A stretch of DNA of 52,920 nt from Candidatus Thalassarchaeaceae archaeon (GCA_030747485.1 JASLKP010000009.1:1-52920); one strand, 5' to 3'. Shown: positions 1 through 9,609, counted from the first letter of the stretch. Translations and numbers: made by a program. Notes: generated by a model not told the origin, from the sequence alone.

Positions 1-10
1 AATTGGCCCA

Positions 11-1357
11 ATGGCCGTAGACGATTTAGAAGAAACAGTAGCTCACGTACGCAGAGCATGGGAGGGTGCTGAACAACCATCACCTCATCCTCTAACACAA
101 GAGATTACAGAGTTTCTTGAAATTGATGATGGAGAGTACGCACGCCAAGAATATCACGAGATAGCCCCAGGAATTGGGTTGTTGAAGTTGTATGGTTTGG
201 ACCTATTAATTGAGGAGCAATTTGAAATTGTAAAACAATCCATAGTGAACCATGAAGGCCAACACAGCTCTTGTGTATATGCTACCATTCCAACTGCAAG
301 GCACCAATCCTCACACATATTGAAAGATGGAAATCGGTTTTTGATTCACAATGAAACTGGCATTCGTTATGTGTTGGCAGTACAAGAAGATTGGAATGGG
401 GATCAGGAACTAAGAATATATTCACACGAAGAAGTAGATTCTGGTTGGATTTGGCAACACGTGCTGAAGTGGTTTGTAACAGAGGGACCCCTGAAGGGAG
501 AAGTGATTGACGGCAATGGGCTATTTCTTGATTTTGACACTACAGTAACTGCTGATGATGTTATACTTGATACTCAAATTCGTGCAGGTGTGAATCTAAA
601 TGTCCATGGATTTATTGATGCCATGGACGTGATGAGATCAAGAGGTCTTCCTACTTCACGTGGTGTTCTGTTTAGTGGCCCACCTGGTACAGGTAAGACA
701 ATGCTTTGTAAGAGCATAATGAACAATCGTGGAGATACTACTGTGATTTATGTCACAAGTGATACAATTTCTTGTGCAGGTGAAATTTCAGCCATATATC
801 ACATAGCTCGTGATTTTGCTCCTTCAATTGTAATGATTGAGGATATTGATACATTGGGTGGACTAGATCGTCGAGCACATGGTGGTCACCCATTGCTTGG
901 AGAATTGTTGAATTCTCTAAGTGGGGCTCAGACCAATGATGGTGTTGTGACTGTAGCAACATCAAATTATGCTCACAATTTAGATGAGGCACTACGTGAC
1001 CGCCCCGGTCGCTTTGATGCTATATTTGACGTTGGTGAACCATCACTAGAACTTCGGATTGTATTGCTTGAAGATGCCATTGCACGTATTGGCATTACTC
1101 CAGAATTTAGCATTGAAGACATTGCTCGTAAGTGTGACGGGTATACAGGTGCTTGGCTGAAGGAATTGCTTACTGAAGCACTGTTGTTAACCAGTCTTCA
1201 CCAAGATATTTCTACAGAAGAAATAGTGATACATTCTAACGTGATGGAGATTGCACTAGAAAACATACAATCTCGTCGTGGAATAGCTGCTTCTGACGTA
1301 CCCCAAGTACGTATGAGCCGTAATGGTGGAGCAGCACTTGATGCTCTTTATTCCTGA
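11..1357 (+). CDS. AAA+ ATPase (BCS1/CDC48-like single AAA domain) with uncharacterised N-terminal region
   Basis: Walker A GPPGTGKT, Walker B-like SIVMIEDID, and RDRPGRFDAIFDV (arginine finger/sensor region). The ORF begins 11 bp from the window edge, so the true start could lie upstream. Confidence 0.85.
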   Translation: MAVDDLEETVAHVRRAWEGAEQPSPHPLTQEITEFLEIDDGEYARQEYHEIAPGIGLLKLYGLDLLIEEQFEIVKQSIVNHEGQHSSCVYATIPTARHQSSHILKDGNRFLIHNETGIRYVLAVQEDWNGDQELRIYSHEEVDSGWIWQHVLKWFVTEGPLKGEVIDGNGLFLDFDTTVTADDVILDTQIRAGVNLNVHGFIDAMDVMRSRGLPTSRGVLFSGPPGTGKTMLCKSIMNNRGDTTVIYVTSDTISCAGEISAIYHIARDFAPSIVMIEDIDTLGGLDRRAHGGHPLLGELLNSLSGAQTNDGVVTVATSNYAHNLDEALRDRPGRFDAIFDVGEPSLELRIVLLEDAIARIGITPEFSIEDIARKCDGYTGAWLKELLTEALLLTSLHQDISTEEIVIHSNVMEIALENIQSRRGIAASDVPQVRMSRNGGAALDALYS

Positions 1358-1472
1358 AAGCAGTGTTCTACACATTGCGGCCCGGATGCCATGATCGTCA
1401 TGGAACCGCGCTTCTGGGACTGCAAATAATTGCAGACCGTAATGAGTAGAAATGGTGGAGAAACCCAAAACG

Positions 1473-1548
1473 GGGCGTGTGAATGTAGTGGATATCAATT
1501 GGGAATGCGAGTCCCTCTACCTGGGTTCGAATCCCAGCACGCCCTCCA
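1473..1548 (+). tRNA. tRNA-like gene, best read as tRNA-Arg(GCG) with encoded CCA; D-stem poorly formed
   Basis: Acceptor GGGCGTG/CACGCCC pairs perfectly. Anticodon arm is GGGA-ATGCGAG-TCCC (U33, GCG, purine 37). T arm is CTGGG-TTCGAAT-CCCAG. Discriminator T is followed by CCA. The D loop contains GTGGATA, but the D stem lacks canonical pairing. Confidence 0.55.
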
Positions 1549-1624
1549 TCTCCGCCTCGAGTCAACAAATCGTTGAGTCGAATCACCATTCCAATAAAAG
1601 TCACTCAATAAGAGGACAATAACA

Positions 1625-2083
1625 ATGCGCACACGTGTAGATCGCCCCAGAATAATTGGGACACTGAAGGAGCGCCTCATGCTTCATTTGATAGCATTTG
1701 AAGTTATCAAAAGATTAGAGGAATTACACCCTGAACTTGAAATTGATAGTGAAGCACTTGCCCATGTTAGATTGGGATTTTTGAGGGAACCGTGTAGGAA
1801 ATTAGGAGTTTGCTCATACGCTGATCAGCGACCAAGTAGGCCGGCTACAGAATTTACAGATCGACACAAAACCCATCGAATATTGTTGAGTAGAGTATCG
1901 ATGTATGATGATCTTCCAGATGCGGTATTTACGATTCATCATGAGTTCTTACACGCAATATTGGGTTCCGATGAAGGACATGGACGTACATTCCAAGAAC
2001 ATGAAGACAGGATAAATCCTTACATTAAACAAATTTCAACATTAGTTCTTGAGACAACCTCGTCATTTCAATCAATTCACTAG
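1625..2083 (+). CDS. SprT-like / HExxH zinc metallopeptidase-like protein
   Basis: FTIHHEFLHAILGSDEGHGRTFQEHE contains HExxH followed by a downstream HG..F, as in SprT-like domains. Confidence 0.6.
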   Translation: MRTRVDRPRIIGTLKERLMLHLIAFEVIKRLEELHPELEIDSEALAHVRLGFLREPCRKLGVCSYADQRPSRPATEFTDRHKTHRILLSRVSMYDDLPDAVFTIHHEFLHAILGSDEGHGRTFQEHEDRINPYIKQISTLVLETTSSFQSIH

Positions 2084-2147
2084 AGCAATATGCCGCAATA
2101 ACTCGAGTCACCAAATTAAGAAAATATACTGAGATGAGGATATAACA

Positions 2148-2744
2148 ATGTTCAACCCAAATGATTTCGACACCGACCTACATCTAACACTTGTATTGAT
2201 GTCAGTTGTATTTACACTGATGGGCTTGCACTTGATGCAGTTTATTCTAGCTGGTCGCAATCGTGCGACTACACTGGAAGAGATTCTTGGAGAGATCCGC
2301 GCTGATGAGAACACACGGGAAAGAACATTCAAGAGAAATCTAGTCTCAATGAAGGGCTTGGTTCAAGATATTCAAGATGAGATTTCATCTGATTATGATG
2401 ATATCATCATTGATGATCTTGCAGCACATGAAATTCGAACAATCAAATCATCTCAAGCGTCAAATCAACGCAGTGAGAAAATCGAACAATGTCTTGGAAA
2501 ATCAAAGGAAGTAGATCAGCGCTTATTTGAATCCGTTCCACGAAACACGGCGACTGTTGAACAGGCAGAAACCACTCTTGACAAGATTCACCCGATTACT
2601 GAGGAAATCGCTCGCACAATCATTGAGATTCGACGTGAGCACCAACGAACTCAGGCATTGAACGATGCAATTGATCGTCTTGAAGACGTACAAGCGAGTA
2701 CTGAGCGCTCGCTAGCCCCAATTCGCCAGCGATATGAACGCTGA
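2148..2744 (+). CDS. Hypothetical membrane-anchored coiled-coil protein
   Basis: N-terminal hydrophobic segment LTLVLMSVVFTLMGLHLMQFILA followed by a long charged helical region. Confidence 0.7.
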   Translation: MFNPNDFDTDLHLTLVLMSVVFTLMGLHLMQFILAGRNRATTLEEILGEIRADENTRERTFKRNLVSMKGLVQDIQDEISSDYDDIIIDDLAAHEIRTIKSSQASNQRSEKIEQCLGKSKEVDQRLFESVPRNTATVEQAETTLDKIHPITEEIARTIIEIRREHQRTQALNDAIDRLEDVQASTERSLAPIRQRYER

Positions 2745-2760
2745 ATAACAAAAGAAGGAA

Positions 2761-4926
2761 GTGAAAGATATGACAACTGAAGAAAAGAAACCACTACGAA
2801 TACTTGTACCGATTGACACGCCGAAGGATAACGTTGAGGTGGAGCCGCCAGCTCCCCCAGATCCACGCCAGGTCGATCAACAAAGAACAGGAAATTCAGA
2901 TTCAGAGAATCGACCATTCCGTTCATTGCTGAAATTACTAGGTGATATTCCCGAACACCAAGATTCAGTTGCCGAAGTAGAACAAGCACCAGTTCCGGTA
3001 ATCTCACCCGTTCCAGCACCAGTCACAGAAAATCCATTTGAGGCTCTCCGTTCAAGAGAACCAACCCCTAGTGCAGTACATTTGATGCGTTCAGGAACAC
3101 ACCAAACATACGATATCGCTGCAAATATACCACGAGGTCGTGGATTTCAAATCGTTCAGTGGTCACGTGGAAATCCGAGTGTAACACCCGTCAATGGGTC
3201 GGTATCTCAGCACGTATCTCACCTAGGCTGGTATCTTCATGGCGCGAACATCGTCATGGGTTCAACGAGTTCTGGAGCAGACACAACACCACTGGTTGAT
3301 GCCACAGGGTCAGTACACGGCGCCATTCCACGAGCCATCCGTGCCATCCGTTCTCATGCCGCTGAGGCCATCCGCCTAAATCCGTCAAACCTTGATGAGA
3401 CTGGCCGCCCATACCAATTCGCAAGCATCCTTGTCTTAGGTCGCGAAGATCATGAAAGATTGATGCGAACACTGAATGATCCAACGCCTGACTTTGAGCG
3501 GATTATTGGAGCCGCAGGTGCACCTACGGGCACAATCGTGAGTGGCGTATTACATGATGAAAGAGGATCATTATTCGCACTTACTGTTGAATTTCCAGAT
3601 CCAGCATTCATGCACAATGGCTATTCTCCAAAGCACTTCATATTCCTACACTCGACGAGAGCAATTGGCGGCGGTAAGTCCGATGAAGCATTGCGAGAAG
3701 GAAACCTTCGAATCGAGTCACGAGCACTGGCCAAGGAATTCCAATGGTGGATGTCAGCCCTTGAATTAGGAAACGGAGTCATTGGTAGCATTGAATCGAC
3801 TCTTGGAGGCACGGCTCGTACCGCCCGTTACGGATTACTATCAGCTAAAATTCCAAACCAACTCTTTGCTCGTGAGGCCTTTGAGGCCATCGGTATCGAT
3901 GATGCAGCATGGGTCAAGGAACACTTGCCGAGCGAGACCCATTCCTATCGTGCGAATTTCGCGACTACATTGATACGAACCGTCTATGGTGACGTTGCTC
4001 GCCGACTGGCAGGTATCAGAGTTGAATATGCAGATCGCCAAGACATCCTATCGCGAAATGCCAGAGATGTCAGAGCACAAACTGCAATTCTACGCAACAT
4101 CCAGATGAGCCACCCCGAACTTGAATTATTGAAGGGTGACTTATCCGATGAGCATTGGACACTTGCCCGTGAAGAAGGCATTACGGATTCCAAGTATCAT
4201 GCGATTCACGACCCAGTTGAGGCCAACAAGAAATGGAATCAACAGCGACGAACACATACAGGAACCGCAATCACATTCTCAGAAAACCGAATACAAGATT
4301 TGGCCGAAGGCCGTGGTTCTGGAATTGCGAAGGATACTGCTGATCAAGTCATAGATCGAATGCGTGGATTGGCAACATCAACGCCTGGCGTTTTGCCCGC
4401 AGGTGGATTCATGACAGTCACTGCATATCTCCACCCAACACTAGAGACTTCAATTTCAAACTCGATGCTAAATGATGCAATGGAGAAAATTGGAGATGCA
4501 CTATTATCAGCAGGAGCTGCAAAGGCAATAATCAATCTTCAACGCGCACCATTTGGTCTCCATGTAGATCCATCACTTGTAATGGTTCACATCACCGAAG
4601 ACCAACCAGGAACCAATCTACTGATTGTATCTACTGATGATATCAACACTCATGCGAAGAGGCAAATCATTGCGAATCCGTACCGAGACCCCGATGATCC
4701 AAAGATCGATTGGCACTCAACGGTATCTGGATTTGGCCGACTACTTTCTCGCATGACTGAGGCGCACTTTGAGAGTGGTTATGGTGCATGTGAACGAGAT
4801 GCTGAGATTATTCTTGCATACTTCCGTTATTGGTTCACCAATGGTCATCGTCGCTCGAATCAATACATTGGTGGCTCGAATCGTCCTATGAAAAGAAAGG
4901 ACACAAGTAGAGAAGGAGGAATCTGA
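2761..4926 (+). CDS. Large hypothetical protein (about 720 aa), no recognised family
   Basis: Long ORF in compact gene order. Purine-rich AAGAAGGAAG upstream; alternative ATG start at 2770. Confidence 0.75.
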   Translation: MKDMTTEEKKPLRILVPIDTPKDNVEVEPPAPPDPRQVDQQRTGNSDSENRPFRSLLKLLGDIPEHQDSVAEVEQAPVPVISPVPAPVTENPFEALRSREPTPSAVHLMRSGTHQTYDIAANIPRGRGFQIVQWSRGNPSVTPVNGSVSQHVSHLGWYLHGANIVMGSTSSGADTTPLVDATGSVHGAIPRAIRAIRSHAAEAIRLNPSNLDETGRPYQFASILVLGREDHERLMRTLNDPTPDFERIIGAAGAPTGTIVSGVLHDERGSLFALTVEFPDPAFMHNGYSPKHFIFLHSTRAIGGGKSDEALREGNLRIESRALAKEFQWWMSALELGNGVIGSIESTLGGTARTARYGLLSAKIPNQLFAREAFEAIGIDDAAWVKEHLPSETHSYRANFATTLIRTVYGDVARRLAGIRVEYADRQDILSRNARDVRAQTAILRNIQMSHPELELLKGDLSDEHWTLAREEGITDSKYHAIHDPVEANKKWNQQRRTHTGTAITFSENRIQDLAEGRGSGIAKDTADQVIDRMRGLATSTPGVLPAGGFMTVTAYLHPTLETSISNSMLNDAMEKIGDALLSAGAAKAIINLQRAPFGLHVDPSLVMVHITEDQPGTNLLIVSTDDINTHAKRQIIANPYRDPDDPKIDWHSTVSGFGRLLSRMTEAHFESGYGACERDAEIILAYFRYWFTNGHRRSNQYIGGSNRPMKRKDTSREGGI

Positions 4927-4927
4927 A

Positions 4928-5455
4928 ATGCACGCAATTGACCTGTTGTTATTCTTCGGCATTATTTCGATGGCGTGGGCCCTGCAGTATGCCAGCCAAT
5001 CGACGATAGGGACTCAAACACGGGATCTCAACACAAGTTCAAACGCCGAGGAGGCATTGAATTTCGTCCGAGCCGTTCAACGTGGTGGAACATCTGACAA
5101 ATTGTCTGGCCGTCGTCTACAGGGATACCGAGATGCAGTCAATCAATCTCAAGAACGCATCGATTGTGATGCTACATCTATTGATTCATCAATCAACGCC
5201 CTTGAGAAGTCATCTCGGAATCGAACTCGTTTGGTTGAACGTTTGGATAATCAAAACACGAAGATTGAAGCATTCTCTGATGACATTCATTCACTTACTG
5301 AATTATTGCAGGAAGTCAATGACACTCTGCGTTCAGAAACCGAACGTGCCCGTGTGGAAAAGATTGCAGTCGAAAACAGAATTCGAGATCTTGAGAGTAG
5401 ATTCCGGAATACCGCTCACGAAGTTGAGGAGGTTCGGGGATGGATGCGACTGTGA
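4928..5455 (+). CDS. Hypothetical membrane-anchored coiled-coil protein
   Basis: N-terminal hydrophobic segment IDLLLFFGIISMAWALQYA then heptad-like charged helices. GGAGGA RBS upstream. Confidence 0.7.
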   Translation: MHAIDLLLFFGIISMAWALQYASQSTIGTQTRDLNTSSNAEEALNFVRAVQRGGTSDKLSGRRLQGYRDAVNQSQERIDCDATSIDSSINALEKSSRNRTRLVERLDNQNTKIEAFSDDIHSLTELLQEVNDTLRSETERARVEKIAVENRIRDLESRFRNTAHEVEEVRGWMRL

Positions 5456-5742
5456 GACCTGACGTCCCAACTCAGATTCGTGAATTGATTGGAATCCATC
5501 ATCAGAATGCTGATGAATTGGTCAATACCTCTCTTGGAGGACGAATGAAAACATTCGCCATTGAACTCTCTGAGAGCATCCTACGTGATGCCATCCCAAC
5601 GCTGGAATATGCTCTACACTGCCATCAAATTCTAGATGAATTGACTACGTGGGGACTTGAGGAGACAGATGTTAATCTGTACAACTGTCTAGTGGATGGA
5701 ATCAACACGGCAAAACCATGGCTAGAAAATTGGGGGTATTGA
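5440..5742 (+). CDS. Small hypothetical protein (100 aa)
   Basis: The start overlaps the preceding stop by 16 nt and the next ORF follows within 2 nt, consistent with translational coupling. Confidence 0.6.
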   Translation: MDATVRPDVPTQIRELIGIHHQNADELVNTSLGGRMKTFAIELSESILRDAIPTLEYALHCHQILDELTTWGLEETDVNLYNCLVDGINTAKPWLENWGY

Positions 5743-5743
5743 T

Positions 5744-7066
5744 TTGAATACTGAATTTGATGCTGCAATCATTGATTGTAGAGATGCTGCCGAACATAGT
5801 GTCGAAGCCTGGTACCGATTGGGAAAGTTCGCTGATGAGATTCAGTCCGGATGTCATGAGTTAGTGCTAAACTTATCACCAGGAAATCTCAATGACACTG
5901 CGTCCTCTGTTGCAGTTGTTGTAGGACAATGGTCCAATGAATTATTGGTGGCTCAAATAGATGCTCAATATATTCATGATTTAGCCAATATTGTATTGGA
6001 TAAAAGAGGAGTAAACATCACACTCGACGGAAACATGCTAGAAACCCACTTACTCAGTGGATGGCATGACGCAATTTGTTATGAGCAAGGAGCTAGAATT
6101 CAAGCAGACGGTGAGTTAAATCCTGTACCTTCGGCGGCCTCAGTAAGATTTGGCGCAATCGCTGGATACGCACCTATGATCCTTAGAGACATCATTGATG
6201 ATTCACAAAAGATTGCAACTTGTTCTGCTGACTCTGATTGGAATGATTGGATTTCATGGATATTATCTCACCTTCACAATCTCAATACTCTGAATGCAAC
6301 ATACAGTTGTGGCGTATGGGGTAATCCTTGGTGTTCTAGTGGGTTATCACGTGTACCGGTTATTGTATTAGAATTGAACTCATTGTTGGAGGCATGTATT
6401 GTTCAGAGAGATATTTGCAAATTGGTTGAAATTTTGGAGAAGCGATCATCACAACACCTCGAATATCTCCAATTACAGGAGCAAATTGAGAGGTTACGTG
6501 GTGAGGCTCAGCCTCCTCCAACAATTCCTTTGGAAACTGCTGAAGACGAAGAAATAGTTACTGAATTCTCCCAAGAGGAACAAGAGATACCAGCCAACAA
6601 TTTGGAAGAAACACTTCAATCACAATCAACACAAGAAATTCCAATAGATGGAATGCTAGATTATATTGATACTGAGATTGATGAAACCATCTCAAGATTT
6701 GATATGATCCTCGAGAGTATGGAGTATGATGACTTTCGATACCAAGCCACCCCCGACCTTCATGACGCCACATCAAATGTATTGACAATGATGGAAGAAC
6801 AAATCAAATCAGGAACCACGTGGGGTAATCCTACGGATACATTTGAGAGAAGCCTAACCTCGATTGCTCATGCCAAGAATCATTTGGAAAAATTCGAAAT
6901 GACCGGAGCCCTGAAAGAAACCATTGAAGCAATCCATGCCATGTTACTAGAGAAAAATCCACACAAATCAGATGGGGGACGGTGCAAAGGTCGAATTTTC
7001 ATTTCAAGATCATTATCAAATTTCAAAGAATTCCTAGATACCATTGAGGCTGAGGGAGGCCATTGA
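5744..7066 (+). CDS. Hypothetical protein (440 aa), acidic Glu/Gln-rich linker in the middle
   Basis: Long ORF within the compact operon; no family recognised. Confidence 0.7.
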   Translation: MNTEFDAAIIDCRDAAEHSVEAWYRLGKFADEIQSGCHELVLNLSPGNLNDTASSVAVVVGQWSNELLVAQIDAQYIHDLANIVLDKRGVNITLDGNMLETHLLSGWHDAICYEQGARIQADGELNPVPSAASVRFGAIAGYAPMILRDIIDDSQKIATCSADSDWNDWISWILSHLHNLNTLNATYSCGVWGNPWCSSGLSRVPVIVLELNSLLEACIVQRDICKLVEILEKRSSQHLEYLQLQEQIERLRGEAQPPPTIPLETAEDEEIVTEFSQEEQEIPANNLEETLQSQSTQEIPIDGMLDYIDTEIDETISRFDMILESMEYDDFRYQATPDLHDATSNVLTMMEEQIKSGTTWGNPTDTFERSLTSIAHAKNHLEKFEMTGALKETIEAIHAMLLEKNPHKSDGGRCKGRIFISRSLSNFKEFLDTIEAEGGH

Positions 7067-7067
7067 A

Positions 7068-7394
7068 ATGGATGGAAGCAGCCTCCCTTTTTTGATGGGA
7101 TTACTCTTACTTTTACACAGTTTCGTCCTCGTTTTTTCATGGCTCGAAAAACGATTACGACCAATGATGCTTCGAATTGGCCTAATCAATGATGAGGCCC
7201 AACATCTGCACCAAATGGCAATGACATATCACAAAATGGGAGTCCATGTAGCAGATTGCCTCAGAGAGCCACCCTCACTCATCCCAGTCGATGAAGCACG
7301 CCTCCTTGAGCGACGCCTCTTTCTGGAATGTATCGCAGTCAGTATTGGTGCAATGTTGCCTAGTGGCCTATTCATTGCCGTATCGAACACATGA
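7068..7394 (+). CDS. Small N-terminally membrane-anchored hypothetical protein
   Basis: Track ORF begins at 7044; ATG at 7068 gives MDGSSLPFLMGLLLLLHSFVLVFSWLEKR, a clear TM segment immediately after the upstream stop. Confidence 0.6.
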   Translation: MDGSSLPFLMGLLLLLHSFVLVFSWLEKRLRPMMLRIGLINDEAQHLHQMAMTYHKMGVHVADCLREPPSLIPVDEARLLERRLFLECIAVSIGAMLPSGLFIAVSNT

Positions 7395-7398
7395 ATGC

Positions 7399-8175
7399 TT
7401 AACGAAGAAGACCATCGACAGAATCCACAATCATACTTGGTCGCTGTTCAGCATCATCAGGTAATGAATTGACATCTTCCATGGTTGCTTCCCCACTCAA
7501 CACGAGGATACCTTGGACCCCAGCTCTCGATGCCATTGCCATATCGGTGTACAAACGATCACCTACCATTGCACATCGAGCAGGGTCAAGACCGAGCGCC
7601 TCAATCTTGTGAAGAATCATTCCAGGTTGTGGTTTGCCACAGATGTGGGTTGGTCGAACACCAGTTGTTGCCTCAAACATCGCCATGTATGCTCCAGTAT
7701 CGGGAAGTCCACCATCAGGGGATGGACACACCATGTCAGGATGGCTAGCCACCATTGGCACACCACGATGCAAGTGAATTGAAGCAGTAGAAATTTTGTC
7801 GTAAGTGATTTCAGTATCATATCCAAGAACTACATACTGAGGGGATTCTGAATGAGTATTGATGCCAACAGCCTCTAACATATCACGCATCCCTTCAGTT
7901 CCAACCAACCAGGTTTCAGTGATCTCGTTATCACCAAGCCAAGAGATTAAATCGTGTGTAGAAAGCAATACGTCATCAGCGGTAGCAGGAATCCCTAATC
8001 CCTGTAATTTCGTTACATACTGATTAACAGAACGACTACTATTGTTGGATAGGAAATATCGCCTAACTCCATTAGAGTCACAACGAGTAAGGAATTCGAT
8101 GGCACCAGGAATCAAGTGATCACCTAGGTAGATGGTTCCATCTAAATCAAGGAAAACAGCATCTATTTCCAACAT
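7399..8175 (-). CDS. HAD-superfamily hydrolase (NagD-like sugar phosphatase/phosphoglycolate phosphatase type)
   Basis: VFLDLDGTIYLGD motif I, FLSNNSSRS motif II, CGKPQPGM and MVGDRLYTDM motifs III/IV. Confidence 0.88.
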   Translation of the reverse strand: MLEIDAVFLDLDGTIYLGDHLIPGAIEFLTRCDSNGVRRYFLSNNSSRSVNQYVTKLQGLGIPATADDVLLSTHDLISWLGDNEITETWLVGTEGMRDMLEAVGINTHSESPQYVVLGYDTEITYDKISTASIHLHRGVPMVASHPDMVCPSPDGGLPDTGAYMAMFEATTGVRPTHICGKPQPGMILHKIEALGLDPARCAMVGDRLYTDMAMASRAGVQGILVLSGEATMEDVNSLPDDAEQRPSMIVDSVDGLLR

Positions 8176-8181
8176 TTCACC

Positions 8182-9522
8182 TCAGAATAATAGTGTTTTG
8201 ATAAGCCACCATTTTGAATGGAATTGGCCCTGAGCTTCCTTAGATGCAATCATGTCAGTGAGGGCACGTTGCAACTCCACCTTGCGTGAAGCCTTGCCGA
8301 TAAAGAAATTCATTAATCGCTTTTTCCTGACTAAACGCTGTAACTTGAATGAATTCGTTAATTCTGCAGAAAGTTCACCCCACAACCTATCTTGATATTC
8401 AACTGCACCTTCTTCTGTAAATCCTTCACTGTATTTTCCGGCATTGAAAACCTCTGATGCCAGCCTCGCAGAGAGTAATGCATTCCCAATACCTTCCCCG
8501 GTGAATGGATCCACTAATGATGCAGCATCTCCTATACACATCGCCCCTCGCATTGCTGCACGCCTCGGTTGGAACGATGGTGGACTTTTGCGAGGGCTTC
8601 CAAACGGCAACTGCCAGCCCTTTCCACTGCCCTCTACCATTGTTGCATTTTCAAATCGCTTGCTGAATTTAGGGTGTTCCTGAATTACCCATTCTTGCAA
8701 TCCACGCAACTTGACTTTTTGTTTATCCATCTCTGAGATAACCATCCCAATTCCAACATTTACTACACCATCGCCTACGGGGAATATCCAGAAATAACCA
8801 GGGATGACCCCATCGATGAAGTGGATTTCAATCGCTCCTTTCCAGTCATCACAACCCCCTACTCCAGTCCAATATTCCCGATAGGCACCACAGTAGTGAT
8901 CTTTGTCAACCATTGGTTCATCATGTGCCTCCGTGATTGTTCGTGCAACAGGACAATTGTATCCTCCCGCACCAATCGTCAATGGAGCTGTGAATGTGAG
9001 TGTATCATTCCCACTTCTTTTACCACCGACAATACCGGACACTCCAGTAATTTTCTCGTCCACTAAATGTACCTCTGTCACCGTGAAATCTTGGATGACG
9101 TGCCCACCAGCATCACGGGTTTTTTCCGTTGCATTTCTAAACATTAGAGTATCGAATTGACGCCGCGGTAAACTATACCCTGCCTCACGATTTTCAACTT
9201 CATCTTCAGGTAATGAAATTCGCACTTCGGTACCATTGGGGGATGAGAAGATAATCCCATCTACTCGGAAATGTTTCGTTTTTTCTAGTATCGTTTTGAG
9301 TCCAATTTCTTCTACATGTTTCAGAGATTTCCCTCCAACAGCATCCCCACAGGTCTTGTCTCTGGGCCACACAGCCTTCTCTAGTAAGAGGACACGATGC
9401 CCTGCCATAGCGAAGTAAGATGCTGCTGCACTCCCACCGGGTCCACCACCCACGACAATGACATCGTAGTGACTTTCAGAGTCGGGAATTGGTCCCGTAT
9501 CAATGGGCTGGTCCCATTCCAT
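8182..9522 (-). CDS. FAD-dependent geranylgeranyl reductase family protein
   Basis: N-terminal DVIVVGGGPGGSAAASYFA dinucleotide-binding motif, LLEKAVWPRDKTCGDAVGG, and GDAASLVDPFTGEGIGNAL. Confidence 0.88.
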   Translation of the reverse strand: MEWDQPIDTGPIPDSESHYDVIVVGGGPGGSAAASYFAMAGHRVLLLEKAVWPRDKTCGDAVGGKSLKHVEEIGLKTILEKTKHFRVDGIIFSSPNGTEVRISLPEDEVENREAGYSLPRRQFDTLMFRNATEKTRDAGGHVIQDFTVTEVHLVDEKITGVSGIVGGKRSGNDTLTFTAPLTIGAGGYNCPVARTITEAHDEPMVDKDHYCGAYREYWTGVGGCDDWKGAIEIHFIDGVIPGYFWIFPVGDGVVNVGIGMVISEMDKQKVKLRGLQEWVIQEHPKFSKRFENATMVEGSGKGWQLPFGSPRKSPPSFQPRRAAMRGAMCIGDAASLVDPFTGEGIGNALLSARLASEVFNAGKYSEGFTEEGAVEYQDRLWGELSAELTNSFKLQRLVRKKRLMNFFIGKASRKVELQRALTDMIASKEAQGQFHSKWWLIKTLLF

Positions 9523-9591
9523 CGTCTGCCACCGGACACATGCAGTCGCATACGGCCTTCAAGCGTTGGGGCCATGCCTTTCAAGGAGAAG

Positions 9592-9608
9592 ACGCACCTA
9601 CGGTGCGT
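9592..9608. repeat. Perfect 7-bp triloop hairpin ACGCACC-TAC-GGTGCGT
   Basis: Direct reading; ends 1 nt before the likely cutA ATG. Confidence 0.9.
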
Positions 9609-9609
9609 T

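Noticed and set aside
1398-1680. Minus-strand ORFs containing AGIRTQ / CWDSNPGR
   Set aside because: Typical spurious translations across the tRNA-like gene.
5082-5462. 126-aa alternative-frame ORF
   Set aside because: Overlaps the better-supported 4928-5455 ORF, which has an RBS, a TM segment and operon spacing.
1473-7394. Complete integrated element with tRNA att sites
   Set aside because: No integrase was seen and I noticed no second copy of the tRNA 3' end near 7.4 kb; kept only as a check under the tRNA finding.
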